Below, piece by piece: positions 1-7,275 of a stretch of DNA of 10,355 nucleotides. The first letter of the stretch is position 1; each line of letters opens with the position of its first letter. The stretch comes from Lachnospiraceae bacterium. Its GTDB lineage: Bacteria > Bacillota_A > Clostridia > Lachnospirales > Lachnospiraceae. Below the pieces are notes generated by a model. That model did not search any database and was not told the DNA's origin. It worked only from the letters and a program-made list of their open reading frames with translations. Position numbers and translations under genes: made by a program. The stretch lies in the NCBI GenBank assembly GCA_016281675.1, contig JAEEJD010000085.1, forward strand, positions 1 through 10,355, written 5' to 3'.

Positions 1-394
1 GACTCCGGAGCCTACGTCCATAACGGATTCGTATTCGCTCCTCAAGGCGCTCGGAAGGCATCCGAAGTTTGACCGTGCCAACACCTCGATCAAAGTAGTG
101 GCGAACAAGGTCGGAAACTTTGAGGAGGGGCGTCAGCTTTACACAAAGCTCAATGCCGTAGTCAACAGATATCTGAAGATTCCTCTGATGCTGATCGGTG
201 TCATCCCGGAAGACCATGAACTGGTCAAAGCCGTCATGCAGCAGATGCCCATATCGATACAGAATCCGAATTCCAAGTCGGCGCAGGCGTTCACGGATCT
301 TGCAACCGCACTTGAGACGGGTGCGACGGATCCGGTATACCGTAAGCGCGGAATGTCGGGATTCTTTGCCTCCATGGTGAGGGGAAACAGGTAG
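1..394 (+). CDS. flhG: FlhG, MinD-like ATPase controlling flagellar number (C-terminal part, 5' end outside window)
   Basis: The open frame runs in from the window edge (first whole codon at base 2) and ends at the TAG at 392-394, giving 130 residues. It begins with TPEPTSITDSYSLLKAL, which matches the conserved TPEPTS-TD-YALIK segment of MinD/FlhG ATPases. The Walker A and switch regions must lie upstream. Later residues (KVVANKVGNFEEG, LIGVIPED) fit the following strands of the same fold. The end, GMSGFFASMVRGNR, is basic and amphipathic and resembles the C-terminal membrane-targeting helix of the family. FlhG (YlxH) works with the GTPase FlhF to set the number and position of flagella, and cycles between cytosol and membrane with ATP. 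Its place just before the che genes is the usual Firmicutes position. An ATG at base 98 lies inside the conserved domain and is not the real start. General MinD is the alternative, but the context favours FlhG. Confidence 0.9.
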   Translation, partial: TPEPTSITDSYSLLKALGRHPKFDRANTSIKVVANKVGNFEEGRQLYTKLNAVVNRYLKIPLMLIGVIPEDHELVKAVMQQMPISIQNPNSKSAQAFTDLATALETGATDPVYRKRGMSGFFASMVRGNR

Positions 395-415
395 GTAACA
401 GACAGGAGGGTAACT

Positions 416-1144
416 ATGATTTCCAAATTTGTCCAGATAGGAAACAAAATAGAGATCGAGTCGATCAAGAAAACGACGGACGAACTCGGAGAGGTTACAA
501 GAAAATCATATCGCAGCGAACTGTATGATATCGAATCGGAAGATATCATCAAGATCGCGATGCCCATGGAGCAGAGCAAGATCGTGCTCCTGCCGGTCGA
601 TGCTGAATACAGTCTGTGCTTCTACACTCCGAACGGCCTGTACCAGTGCCTTGCAAGAGTCGTGGAAAGATATAAGAGCAACAACCTGTTCGTGCTCTCG
701 ATGGAGCTTGAGACCGATCTTCAGAAATACCAGAGAAGAGAGTATTACCGACTCAATACGGTGCTCGATATGAAGAGCAAGGCCATCAATCCCGACGAGA
801 AGCCGACCGGACTCGAGCAGGTCCAGTTCATCGATACGGACCTTACGTTTGACAACGGAACAATGGTAGATATAAGCGGCGGCGGAGCAAGATTCATATC
901 CAAAGTCCAGTATGCGGAAGGTTCTCTTATAAGGTTCCAGTTCTCTCTGTTCGTAAACGGCTCGGTTACCGAATACAAACTTGTCGGAAAGGTCCTCAAG
1001 TCGGCTCCGCTCGAAAACAGGGAAGATTCCTTTGAAAACCGTATTCAGTTTGTCAATATGGTCAACGACGATCGTGAGAGTATAATCAAGTATATCTTCG
1101 AAGAAGAGCGTAAACAGAGGCATAGGGAGCGCGGAACACTGTAA
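416..1144 (+). CDS. YcgR-like PilZ domain protein, c-di-GMP receptor for motility control
   Basis: This 242-residue protein starts 21 nt after flhG behind a strong GGAGG site. Residues about 1-100 look like the beta-rich YcgR N-terminal domain. Residues about 105-230 form a PilZ domain. Both halves of the c-di-GMP signature are present: RxxxR in RREYYR (R108 and R112) and DxSxxG in VDISGGGARF (D152, S154, G157). Family knowledge: proteins of this YcgR/MotI layout bind c-di-GMP and slow or stop the flagellar motor by touching the stator or rotor. It has no signal peptide or membrane segment, so it should act in the cytosol at the motor. Its place between flhG and cheB suggests co-expression with the flagellar machinery. 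The tail after residue 228 is very basic and acidic (EEERKQRHRERG) and may be a flexible end. The direct target cannot be read from the sequence. Confidence 0.87.
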   Translation: MISKFVQIGNKIEIESIKKTTDELGEVTRKSYRSELYDIESEDIIKIAMPMEQSKIVLLPVDAEYSLCFYTPNGLYQCLARVVERYKSNNLFVLSMELETDLQKYQRREYYRLNTVLDMKSKAINPDEKPTGLEQVQFIDTDLTFDNGTMVDISGGGARFISKVQYAEGSLIRFQFSLFVNGSVTEYKLVGKVLKSAPLENREDSFENRIQFVNMVNDDRESIIKYIFEEERKQRHRERGTL

Positions 1145-1209
1145 AACAGGGCGGTTCACAATGTGACTGTGCCTGCAAGGGACGATAAATAAGGGGTTTT
1201 GGAGGAAAA

Positions 1210-2400
1210 ATGAAGAAAAAAATTCTCATTGTCGATGACTCTGCACTCATGAGAAGGGTGTTTTGTGATATAATCAATGGCGATGACAGGTTTGAGGTTG
1301 TAAATACCGCAACCGACGGCGCTGAAGGCTTCAAGTATATCTGCGAGAAGCAGTACGATGCAGTAATCCTGGACGTGTATATGCCGAGGATGACCGGACT
1401 GCAGATGCTCGAGGAGATGCAGAAGTCCCGTGTGAGTGCGAGAATCCTTATGGCGAGCACCACAACGAGCGAAGGCGCAAGGGAGACGATCGATGCGCTC
1501 TCCCTCGGAGCTATTGATTTTATCAAGAAGCCCGAGAATGTTGCAGACGCAAGAGTTGATAAGTTTTCCAAGCGTTTTCTGGATCTGCTGAATACTGTCG
1601 CAAATGCTCCGATGCCGAGATTCGGCGGAGCCGTGGCGGCGTCAAAGACAGCAGGTGAGCGCGGTCATACGTTCACAAAACGTTTCGATGTAAACACCTA
1701 CACGACCGCAGACGAGATCGCGAAAAAGAGACTCGCTGCGACAACGGCGGCAACGGCCGGGACGGCCGAAGCACCGAAGTCTACAGGCGGGATTAAGATC
1801 CGAAACGTTGAACACAAAGGGCGTAACAGGATCGTGGCAATAGCCAGTTCCACGGGAGGTCCGAAGGCACTGTGTGAGGTGATACCGTATCTTCCGGCAG
1901 GTTTACCGGTTCCTGTACTTCTCGTACAGCATATGCCCCAGGGATTTACGGCATCGCTTGCGGACAGACTCAACGAGCTGTCAAAAGTCGAGGTCAGTGA
2001 GGCCAAAGACGGAGAGATGCTCGTGCCGGGACATGTGTATATCGCTCCGGGCGGTAAGCACATGAAGGTCGAGAAGAGAGGCGGCTCTCATTACATCAAG
2101 TATTCGGATGAACCGACCAGGGAAGGAGTCAAACCGAGCGCCAATTACATGTACGAGTCTCTTGCAGGCTGTGATTTTGACGAAGTCATTTGTGTTGTCA
2201 TGACCGGCATGGGGATGGACGGTACGGAAGGTATCAAGAATCTCGACCTGAAGAAACAGACATATATCATCGCTCAGGATCAGGACACTTCTACAGTGTA
2301 CGGAATGCCAAAGGCAATCGCTCTGACCGGTTTGGTCAGCGAGGTCGTTCCGCTGGATCATATCGCGGGACAGATTACTAAGAACGTGGGGGTACGTTAA
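1210..2400 (+). CDS. cheB: CheB, chemoreceptor methylesterase/glutamine deamidase
   Basis: The 396-residue protein starts at an ATG preceded by TTTTGGAGGAAAA, an excellent ribosome binding site. Residues about 1-122 are a receiver domain with acidic D9/D10, phosphoacceptor D55 in VILDVYMPRM, and K107 before P108. Residues about 205-393 are the methylesterase domain with the family triad: S214 (ASSTGGPKA), H241 (VQHMPQGF) and D337 (MTGMGMDG). All expected catalytic residues are present. Phosphorylation by CheA activates CheB, which removes methyl groups from receptor glutamates and deamidates glutamines, resetting sensitivity. The linker (about 123-204) is long and rich in Ala/Thr around residues 175-195, so the protein is somewhat longer than the roughly 350 residues usual for the family. 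No cheR methyltransferase gene is in the window, so it must lie elsewhere. cheA follows after 2 nt, so translation is probably coupled. Confidence 0.96.
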   Translation: MKKKILIVDDSALMRRVFCDIINGDDRFEVVNTATDGAEGFKYICEKQYDAVILDVYMPRMTGLQMLEEMQKSRVSARILMASTTTSEGARETIDALSLGAIDFIKKPENVADARVDKFSKRFLDLLNTVANAPMPRFGGAVAASKTAGERGHTFTKRFDVNTYTTADEIAKKRLAATTAATAGTAEAPKSTGGIKIRNVEHKGRNRIVAIASSTGGPKALCEVIPYLPAGLPVPVLLVQHMPQGFTASLADRLNELSKVEVSEAKDGEMLVPGHVYIAPGGKHMKVEKRGGSHYIKYSDEPTREGVKPSANYMYESLAGCDFDEVICVVMTGMGMDGTEGIKNLDLKKQTYIIAQDQDTSTVYGMPKAIALTGLVSEVVPLDHIAGQITKNVGVR

Positions 2401-2402
2401 TT

Positions 2403-4541
2403 ATGGATGTAAGCCAATATCTCGGAATTTTCCTCGATGAAACAAACGAACATTTGCAGACTCTTTCGGATCAGCTGATGATCCTCGAGAATGAGCCGGA
2501 AAACGAAGATACCATTAATGAGATCTTCCGTGCGGCGCATTCCCTTAAGGGTATGGCCGGAACGATGGGCTATAAGAGGATGCAGAACCTGACTCATGAC
2601 ATGGAGAACGTTTTCTCCGAAGTCAGAAACGGCAAGATCAAGGTCGACGGACACATGGTTGATATCCTGTTCCAGGCACTTGATGCGCTTGAGGAGTACA
2701 GAGAAAACATCTCCGAAAATCAGGATGAAGGCACGAACGATAATGAGCCTATCATCAAGGAACTCCAGACCATTCTTAACGGAGGAGGCGGAGAAGCTCC
2801 GAAGAAGGAAGCTGCGGCAGAAGAAGCCAAGGCACCCGAGAAGGAAGCTGAAGCTTCCGCTTCGGGCGAGGAAGGCAAGTGGAACGACATTGTTCTCCAC
2901 GAGCCCGAACAGCATGTCATTTCGGAAGCGATCAAGAATAATTCCAAGGTTTACGGTATAACGGTATTCATACAGGAATCCTGCATACTTAAAGCAGCCA
3001 GAGCATTTCTCGTATTCAAGGCTCTGGAGGAGATGGGTGAGGTTATCATTTCCGAACCTTCGGTGCAGGATATAGAAGATGAGAAGTTTGATTTCGATTT
3101 CTCACTGTACTTTGTTACGGAAGCTGAGATCGATAAGGTTAAGGAAGCGGTTATGAGCGTTTCCGAGATCGACCATGTCATTGCTGATGTGATCGATATG
3201 GATAAGGCTAAGATCGCGAACGAGGACGAAGAGGAAGAGGATGAGGCAGCAGCTCCCGCAACGGAGCAGGCAGAGACAACCGCTCCCGCAGCGAGCCAGA
3301 GTTCGACTTCCACGGCACCCGCTCCGGCCGCAAAGGATTCAAAGGGCGGCGACAACAAGAAGGGCGGCGCAGCAAAGCCGGCAGTCAACAGAACGGTCCG
3401 TGTCGATATCGAAAAGCTCGATGTTCTCATGAACCTTGTATCCGAGCTTATCATCGCCAAGAACTCTCTTGTAAGTTTCGCAACAAGCGAGAGTTCAAGT
3501 TCACACTCGGGATTCAACGAGCAGATCGAATACCTCGAGAGCGTTACCACGAACCTTCATGAGTCGGTCATGAAAGTTCGAATGGTTCCCATCGAGAGTG
3601 TTGTTAATAAATTCCCTCGTATGATCAGGGATCTTTCCAAGAAGCTTAACAAGCAGATGGAACTTCATATGTCCGGTGAAGAGACGGAACTTGACCGTAC
3701 CGTGGTCGATGAGATCGGTGATCCTCTGATGCACCTTCTTCGTAACAGTGCCGATCACGGACTCGAATCACTTGATCTTCGTCGTGAACGCGGCAAGAGC
3801 GATGTCGGCCAGATCTATCTCGATGCTTACCAGGACGGTAACAACGTTGTAATAGAAGTAAGAGATGACGGTAACGGTATCGATACCGAAGCCGTTAAGA
3901 GAAAAGCCATTGAGCGCGGAACGATCACACCCGAACAGGCTGAGACGATGAGTGAGAAAGACATCATCGATCTTCTGTTCCTTCCGAGCTTTTCAACGGC
4001 CAAGGTCGTATCGGATGTATCGGGAAGAGGCGTTGGTCTTGATGTCGTAAGAAGTAAGATCGGAGCACTCGGCGGTGATGTTTCCGTCAAGACAAAGCTC
4101 GGCGAGGGAAGTACATGGACGATCAGACTTCCTCTTACACTTGCAATCATCCAGGCTCTCATGGTTGTTGTCGGAGAAGAGAAGTACGCTATCTCACTCG
4201 GAAGCATTCAGACGATCGAAGATGTTGCGGAAGAAGATATCAAGTACGTTGAGGCAAGAGAAGTTATCAACCTTCGTGATACGGTCATCCCGATCATCAG
4301 ACTCAGAGATGTGCTCGGTGTTGAGACCGAAAAAGAAAAGTCCAATAATATGGTCGTTATCATCGTCAAGAAGGGTGATCAGCTTGCCGGCCTCGTTGTC
4401 GATGAACTGATCGGCCAGCAGGAGATCGTTATCAAGTCACTCGGTAAATACATCAACTGCAGCTCGCGTCTCATATCGGGCGCAACTATCCTCGGTGACG
4501 GCGAAGTTGCTCTGATACTTGATGCCAACGTTCTGATATAG
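2403..4541 (+). CDS. cheA: CheA, chemotaxis histidine kinase
   Basis: A 712-residue cytosolic kinase that phosphorylates CheY and CheB in response to receptor state. The domains are complete and in the usual order. P1 (HPt) has phosphorylated H46 in FRAAHSLKGMAG. P2, the response-regulator docking domain, spans about 160-265. P3, the dimerisation helices, runs about 328-395 and starts RTVRVDIEKLDVLMNLVSEL. P4, the ATPase, has the N box around N448 (LLRNSADHG), the G1 box D488-G492 (DDGNG), an F box near FLPSFSTAK (527-534) and the G2 box GRGVGLD (541-547). P5, the CheW-like domain, runs about 573-712. Two low-complexity linkers flank P2: about 128-158 (Ala/Glu/Lys) and 272-327 (acidic, then Ala/Pro/Ser, then Gly/Lys). 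A G-run at 2388-2392 inside the end of cheB serves as the ribosome binding site. cheW follows after 11 nt. Confidence 0.97.
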   Translation: MDVSQYLGIFLDETNEHLQTLSDQLMILENEPENEDTINEIFRAAHSLKGMAGTMGYKRMQNLTHDMENVFSEVRNGKIKVDGHMVDILFQALDALEEYRENISENQDEGTNDNEPIIKELQTILNGGGGEAPKKEAAAEEAKAPEKEAEASASGEEGKWNDIVLHEPEQHVISEAIKNNSKVYGITVFIQESCILKAARAFLVFKALEEMGEVIISEPSVQDIEDEKFDFDFSLYFVTEAEIDKVKEAVMSVSEIDHVIADVIDMDKAKIANEDEEEEDEAAAPATEQAETTAPAASQSSTSTAPAPAAKDSKGGDNKKGGAAKPAVNRTVRVDIEKLDVLMNLVSELIIAKNSLVSFATSESSSSHSGFNEQIEYLESVTTNLHESVMKVRMVPIESVVNKFPRMIRDLSKKLNKQMELHMSGEETELDRTVVDEIGDPLMHLLRNSADHGLESLDLRRERGKSDVGQIYLDAYQDGNNVVIEVRDDGNGIDTEAVKRKAIERGTITPEQAETMSEKDIIDLLFLPSFSTAKVVSDVSGRGVGLDVVRSKIGALGGDVSVKTKLGEGSTWTIRLPLTLAIIQALMVVVGEEKYAISLGSIQTIEDVAEEDIKYVEAREVINLRDTVIPIIRLRDVLGVETEKEKSNNMVVIIVKKGDQLAGLVVDELIGQQEIVIKSLGKYINCSSRLISGATILGDGEVALILDANVLI

Positions 4542-4552
4542 GAGGATAGAAA

Positions 4553-5014
4553 ATGGATGCGTTAAATATTGCCAGGGAATATGACACTGTTCAGTATATT
4601 GTTATCAAGATCGGCGAGGAGCAGTACGGTATAGATATAAGCTATATCGACAACATTGTCAGGATGCAGAGCATCACACGTGTTCCGGACGTTCAGCCGT
4701 ATTTTGCGGGCGTTATTAACATCCGTGGTGAGGTTGTTCCGGTAATGAGCCTTCGTCTCAAGATGGGACTCGATCCCGACGTATACGAGAACAAGACAAG
4801 GATCATAATTGTGAAGCTCGAGAACAATGCTCCGATCGGACTGATCGTTGACGAAGTCAAAGAGGTTGTTACTCTGGACGAGACATCGATCGATGAAGTC
4901 ATCCGCGACAGCAAGGTTGACGAGACATACATCAACGGTATCGGTAAGAACGGTGAAACGCTGATCTCACTTCTGGATCTTAATGCGGTCATAAGCGATA
5001 AGGAAAATTCATAA
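4553..5014 (+). CDS. cheW: CheW, receptor-kinase coupling adaptor
   Basis: This 153-residue protein is one CheW domain (about 13-150), close to the usual length. It shows the family's central motif GVINIRGEVVPV (53-64), with the conserved arginine R59 that contacts the CheA P5 domain, and the later strand GLIVDEVKEVV (96-106). CheW links chemoreceptors to CheA in the polar arrays. Its ribosome binding site GGAGG (4541-4545) overlaps the last base of the cheA stop codon, with 7 nt to the ATG. The stop codon directly abuts the cheC start with no spacer, so cheW and cheC are almost certainly translated in tandem. It has no receiver domain, so it is CheW and not CheV. Confidence 0.96.
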   Translation: MDALNIAREYDTVQYIVIKIGEEQYGIDISYIDNIVRMQSITRVPDVQPYFAGVINIRGEVVPVMSLRLKMGLDPDVYENKTRIIIVKLENNAPIGLIVDEVKEVVTLDETSIDEVIRDSKVDETYINGIGKNGETLISLLDLNAVISDKENS

Positions 5015-5632
5015 ATGGCAAAAGTTGATCTTAACAATATGGAAGGAGTATATTTCGATGTACTCCGCGAAATAGGAAACATCGGTGCCGGTAATGCCAC
5101 TACGGCTCTGGCACAGATGATCGGAACCAAAGTCGACATGCATGTCCCCAAGGTAGACCTTCTTGAGTTTTCGCAGGTCGGTGAAGCTATGGGCGGCGAG
5201 GAACAGATAATGGCCGGAATATATCTCGTTGTTGAAGGGGATATATCGGGATCCATCATGTTCCTTTTGGAAAAATCATCCGCCAAGGCTCTTGTCGCAA
5301 AGCTCATGGGAACAAGCAACGAAGATCCTTCAGGTGATTTTGACGAGATGGAGCTTTCGGCACTCAAAGAGATCGGAAACATCATCACGGGTTCTTACCT
5401 GTCGTCTCTTTCGACACTTACAAACTTAAACATCTACCCTTCTCCGCCGGATATATCGATCGATATGTGCGCAGCGATTCTGTCGGTGCCCGCTATCGAG
5501 TTCGGCGCTATTGGAGACAAGATGCTTCTTATCGCCACCGAGTTCACGGATGATGTCAAGCTTGAAGGTTATTTTATTCTTGTACCTGATCTTGAATCGT
5601 ACGATAAGATACTCACTTCACTGGGAATGTAG
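5015..5632 (+). CDS. cheC: CheC, CheY-P phosphatase and CheD partner
   Basis: The 205-residue protein is the normal CheC length. It carries two copies of the CheC/CheX/FliY phosphatase signature [DS]xxxExxN: D15-E19-N22 (DVLREIGNIGAGNA) and S115-E119-N122 (SALKEIGNIITGSY). Both have the Glu and Asn that act on CheY-P, so both pseudo-symmetric halves look active. CheC dephosphorylates CheY-P and also binds CheD. When CheY-P rises the complex tightens and CheD leaves the receptors, which closes a feedback loop. The ATG follows the cheW stop immediately, and the ribosome binding site AAGGA lies inside the cheW end. cheD follows after 14 nt, as expected for partners. There is no FliN/SpoA domain, which separates it from FliY. 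Confidence 0.95.
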   Translation: MAKVDLNNMEGVYFDVLREIGNIGAGNATTALAQMIGTKVDMHVPKVDLLEFSQVGEAMGGEEQIMAGIYLVVEGDISGSIMFLLEKSSAKALVAKLMGTSNEDPSGDFDEMELSALKEIGNIITGSYLSSLSTLTNLNIYPSPPDISIDMCAAILSVPAIEFGAIGDKMLLIATEFTDDVKLEGYFILVPDLESYDKILTSLGM

Positions 5633-5646
5633 AGGTAGTTTTTTTA

Positions 5647-6132
5647 ATGGGTAACATGATTAAGGTGGGTATGGCTGATCTGAAGCTGTGTAAGGCACCT
5701 GATGCAGTAACAACACTTGGTCTGGGATCGTGTGTAGGGATCGCGATCAGAGATCCCATCACAAAGATAGGCGGACTGGCACACATAATGCTTCCGGACA
5801 GTACTCAGTTTTCGGGAGCGGTCAATATACCGAAGTATGCCGATACGGGTGCAAAGGAACTCGTCAGGATAATCGTGGAAGCGGGCGGCAACCGTTCGAG
5901 GCTCGTTGCCAAGATAGCCGGCGGAGCTCAGATGTTCCAGTTCCAGTCCAAAAGCGAAATGACTGCGGTAGGACAGAGAAATGTCGAGGCGGTCAAGAAA
6001 GTACTTGCCGAACTTAAGATAAGGATCCTTGCGGAGGATACCGGACTTAACTTCGGTCGTACCGTTGAATTCTATCCCGAGACCGGAGACTATATAATCA
6101 AGGCCGTCGGCAAGGGAGTTAAGACAATCTAG
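5647..6132 (+). CDS. cheD: CheD, chemoreceptor glutamine deamidase
   Basis: The 161-residue protein matches the CheD family in length and motifs. The catalytic cysteine is C29 in TLGLGSCVGIAIRDP, the histidine is H46 in GGLAHIMLPDS, and T23 completes the expected Cys-His-Thr triad, in the same spacing as I recall for Thermotoga CheD (T21, C27, H44). CheD converts specific receptor glutamines to glutamate and, in Gram-positive chemotaxis, its binding also raises kinase activity. CheC controls its availability. The ribosome binding site is GAGG at 5632-5635, overlapping the cheC stop codon, with a T-run between it and the ATG. A second in-frame ATG at codon 4 would change little. The enzyme appears intact. 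Confidence 0.95.
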   Translation: MGNMIKVGMADLKLCKAPDAVTTLGLGSCVGIAIRDPITKIGGLAHIMLPDSTQFSGAVNIPKYADTGAKELVRIIVEAGGNRSRLVAKIAGGAQMFQFQSKSEMTAVGQRNVEAVKKVLAELKIRILAEDTGLNFGRTVEFYPETGDYIIKAVGKGVKTI

Positions 6133-6157
6133 GAAACGGATGCACTGCGTTTTATGA
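6130..6157 (+). promoter_or_regulatory. Unusual start region: five-codon reading frame overlapping the membrane-protein start (ATGA), or a CTG start
   Basis: The ATG at 6154 has no ribosome binding site at a normal distance. The only good purine stretch, AGGAAACGG (6131-6139), is about 15 nt or more upstream. It is well placed for an ATG at 6140, which opens a five-codon frame (M-H-C-V-L) that stops with the TGA at 6155-6157, overlapping the 6154 ATG as ATGA. It is also about 10 nt from an in-frame CTG at 6145, which would add L-R-F to the membrane protein. Either translational coupling through the minicistron or a CTG start would explain the layout. This is inference from spacing alone. Confidence 0.35.
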
Positions 6158-6468
6158 ATACGAAGAAAATACCTGCCCTGGTAATGCTGTCGGCAGGTGC
6201 GGTCTCAACGATCGTCACTTATATCAACGGTTATGATCTTACCGAAATGCTGGCGATACTGGTACTGACTCTTGTAGTTTTTCTGATAATAGGAGTCGTT
6301 ATCAAGTTGATCTTTGATTCATTTCATATCGAAGAACCGGATGAAGCCAGGGTCGATGACGAAGGGGAAGTTGTCGAGAAGACTGAGATTTCGGAAGATG
6401 AAGAAGCAGAGGATGCTGAAGCCGCTTTATCCGAAGAGGGAGACGAAAGGGATGAAGCCGGTGCATAG
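6154..6468 (+). CDS. Small two-helix membrane protein with acidic tail, function unknown
   Basis: I do not recognise this 104-residue protein. It has two hydrophobic stretches, about residues 6-24 (IPALVMLSAGAVSTIVTYI) and about 32-54 (MLAILVLTLVVFLIIGVVIKLIF), joined by a short NGYDLTE turn. A tail of about 50 residues follows that is very rich in Glu and Asp (residues 58-104). The layout suggests a helical hairpin in the membrane with a disordered, strongly charged tail, probably in the cytosol because of the Lys residues at positions 4-5. The base composition matches its neighbours. It sits 21 nt after cheD and 8 nt before fliA, so it is co-expressed with chemotaxis and sigma-28 genes. A role near the flagellar base or receptor arrays is possible but unsupported. 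The start codon is uncertain: the ATG at 6154 lacks a close ribosome binding site and a CTG at 6145 is an alternative. Confidence 0.75.
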   Translation: MNTKKIPALVMLSAGAVSTIVTYINGYDLTEMLAILVLTLVVFLIIGVVIKLIFDSFHIEEPDEARVDDEGEVVEKTEISEDEEAEDAEAALSEEGDERDEAGA

Positions 6469-6476
6469 GGGGGCTC

Positions 6477-7244
6477 ATGGATGACAAGGCAAAACTGAAG
6501 TTATGGAAGGATTATTCAACTAATCCGACACCCGAACTTCGGGAAAAACTCATATTGGAGTATGCTCCGCTCGTAAAGCTTGTTGCGGGGCGACTTTCCA
6601 TGTATCTGGGTTATAACGTAGAATACGACGATCTGTGCGGATACGGAATATTCGGGCTTATCGATGCGATCGACAAGTTTGATGCGGGCAAGGACGTCAA
6701 ATTCGAAACATACGCATCTCTCCGTATCAGAGGTTCAATTCTCGATCAGATCAGAAAAATGGACTGGATACCCAGAACGGTCCGTCAGCGTCAGAAACAG
6801 ATAAGTGCGGCAATTTCCGAAGTCGAAGCCCAGACGGGCAAGACGGCGACCGACGAACAGGTTGCCATGGCTCTCGGGATCACCGAAGATGAATATGCCG
6901 GCTGGCAGGCACAGATGAACGTCACCAATCTCGTTTCCCTGGATGATTTTGTGGAACAGGGAAGCGATGTTGCGGATAACCGCGGACTGTCATCTCAGAT
7001 AGCAAGGCCGGAAGAACATATAGAAAACGAGGAACTTAAGAAGATGCTTGCCGATTCCCTTAATCTCCTGACGGAGAAAGAGAGAATGGTGGTAGTATTG
7101 TATTATTACGAGGAACTGACTCTGAAGGAAATCAGCAATGTCCTTGAAGTATCCGAGTCGAGAGTCTCACAGCTTCACACAAAAGCCCTTGGTAAGATGA
7201 AGACCAAGATGGGCGGTTACATGGGAATACTTACAACAGGTTGA
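6477..7244 (+). CDS. fliA: Sigma-28 / SigD (FliA), flagellar RNA polymerase sigma factor
   Basis: The 255-residue protein is a typical FliA/SigD. Region 2 (about 27-100) contains the core-binding and -10 recognition segment with the family's DDLCGYGIFGLIDAIDKFD (51-69) and the strongly conserved FETYASLRIRGSILDQIRK followed by DWIPRTVRQR (96-105). Region 3 spans about 106-155. Region 4 (about 195-248) has LTEKERMVVVLYYYEELTLKEI and a helix-turn-helix (about 214-236, EVSESRVSQLHTKAL) for the -35 element. It directs transcription of late flagellar, stator, chemoreceptor and autolysin-type genes. It is normally held by the anti-sigma factor FlgM, which is not in this window. The start follows a run of six G at 6468-6473, only 3 nt from the ATG, which is close but usable. 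sigD near the end of the fla/che operon is the Bacillus and clostridial arrangement. In B. subtilis this distal place makes sigD level a switch for motile cells. Confidence 0.96.
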   Translation: MDDKAKLKLWKDYSTNPTPELREKLILEYAPLVKLVAGRLSMYLGYNVEYDDLCGYGIFGLIDAIDKFDAGKDVKFETYASLRIRGSILDQIRKMDWIPRTVRQRQKQISAAISEVEAQTGKTATDEQVAMALGITEDEYAGWQAQMNVTNLVSLDDFVEQGSDVADNRGLSSQIARPEEHIENEELKKMLADSLNLLTEKERMVVVLYYYEELTLKEISNVLEVSESRVSQLHTKALGKMKTKMGGYMGILTTG

Positions 7245-7275
7245 ATGCGCTTGCGCAACGGAGAGGGACACTACT

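Noticed and set aside
506..1159. 217-codon minus-strand open frame opposite the PilZ gene
   Set aside because: It lies antisense to a gene with a clear PilZ signature and strong ribosome binding site. The product matches nothing I recognise, and the frame arises from codon bias on the opposite strand.
1181..1188. GACGATAA resembling a sigma-28 -10 element (GCCGATAA)
   Set aside because: No TAAA-like -35 lies about 15 nt upstream; the bases there are TGTG. The nearest TAAA is at 1142-1145, far outside the allowed spacing.
2786..3384. Low-complexity Ala/Glu/Lys and Ala/Pro segments of cheA as a possible frameshift or foreign insert
   Set aside because: They flank the P2 domain exactly where flexible CheA linkers occur. 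The frame is continuous and the composition is normal for such linkers.
7246..7257. Inverted repeat TGCGC-TT-GCGCA after the fliA stop, considered as a terminator
   Set aside because: The loop is only 2 nt, the stem is short, no T-run follows, and it runs into the fapA ribosome binding site. It may modestly affect fapA translation but is not a terminator.
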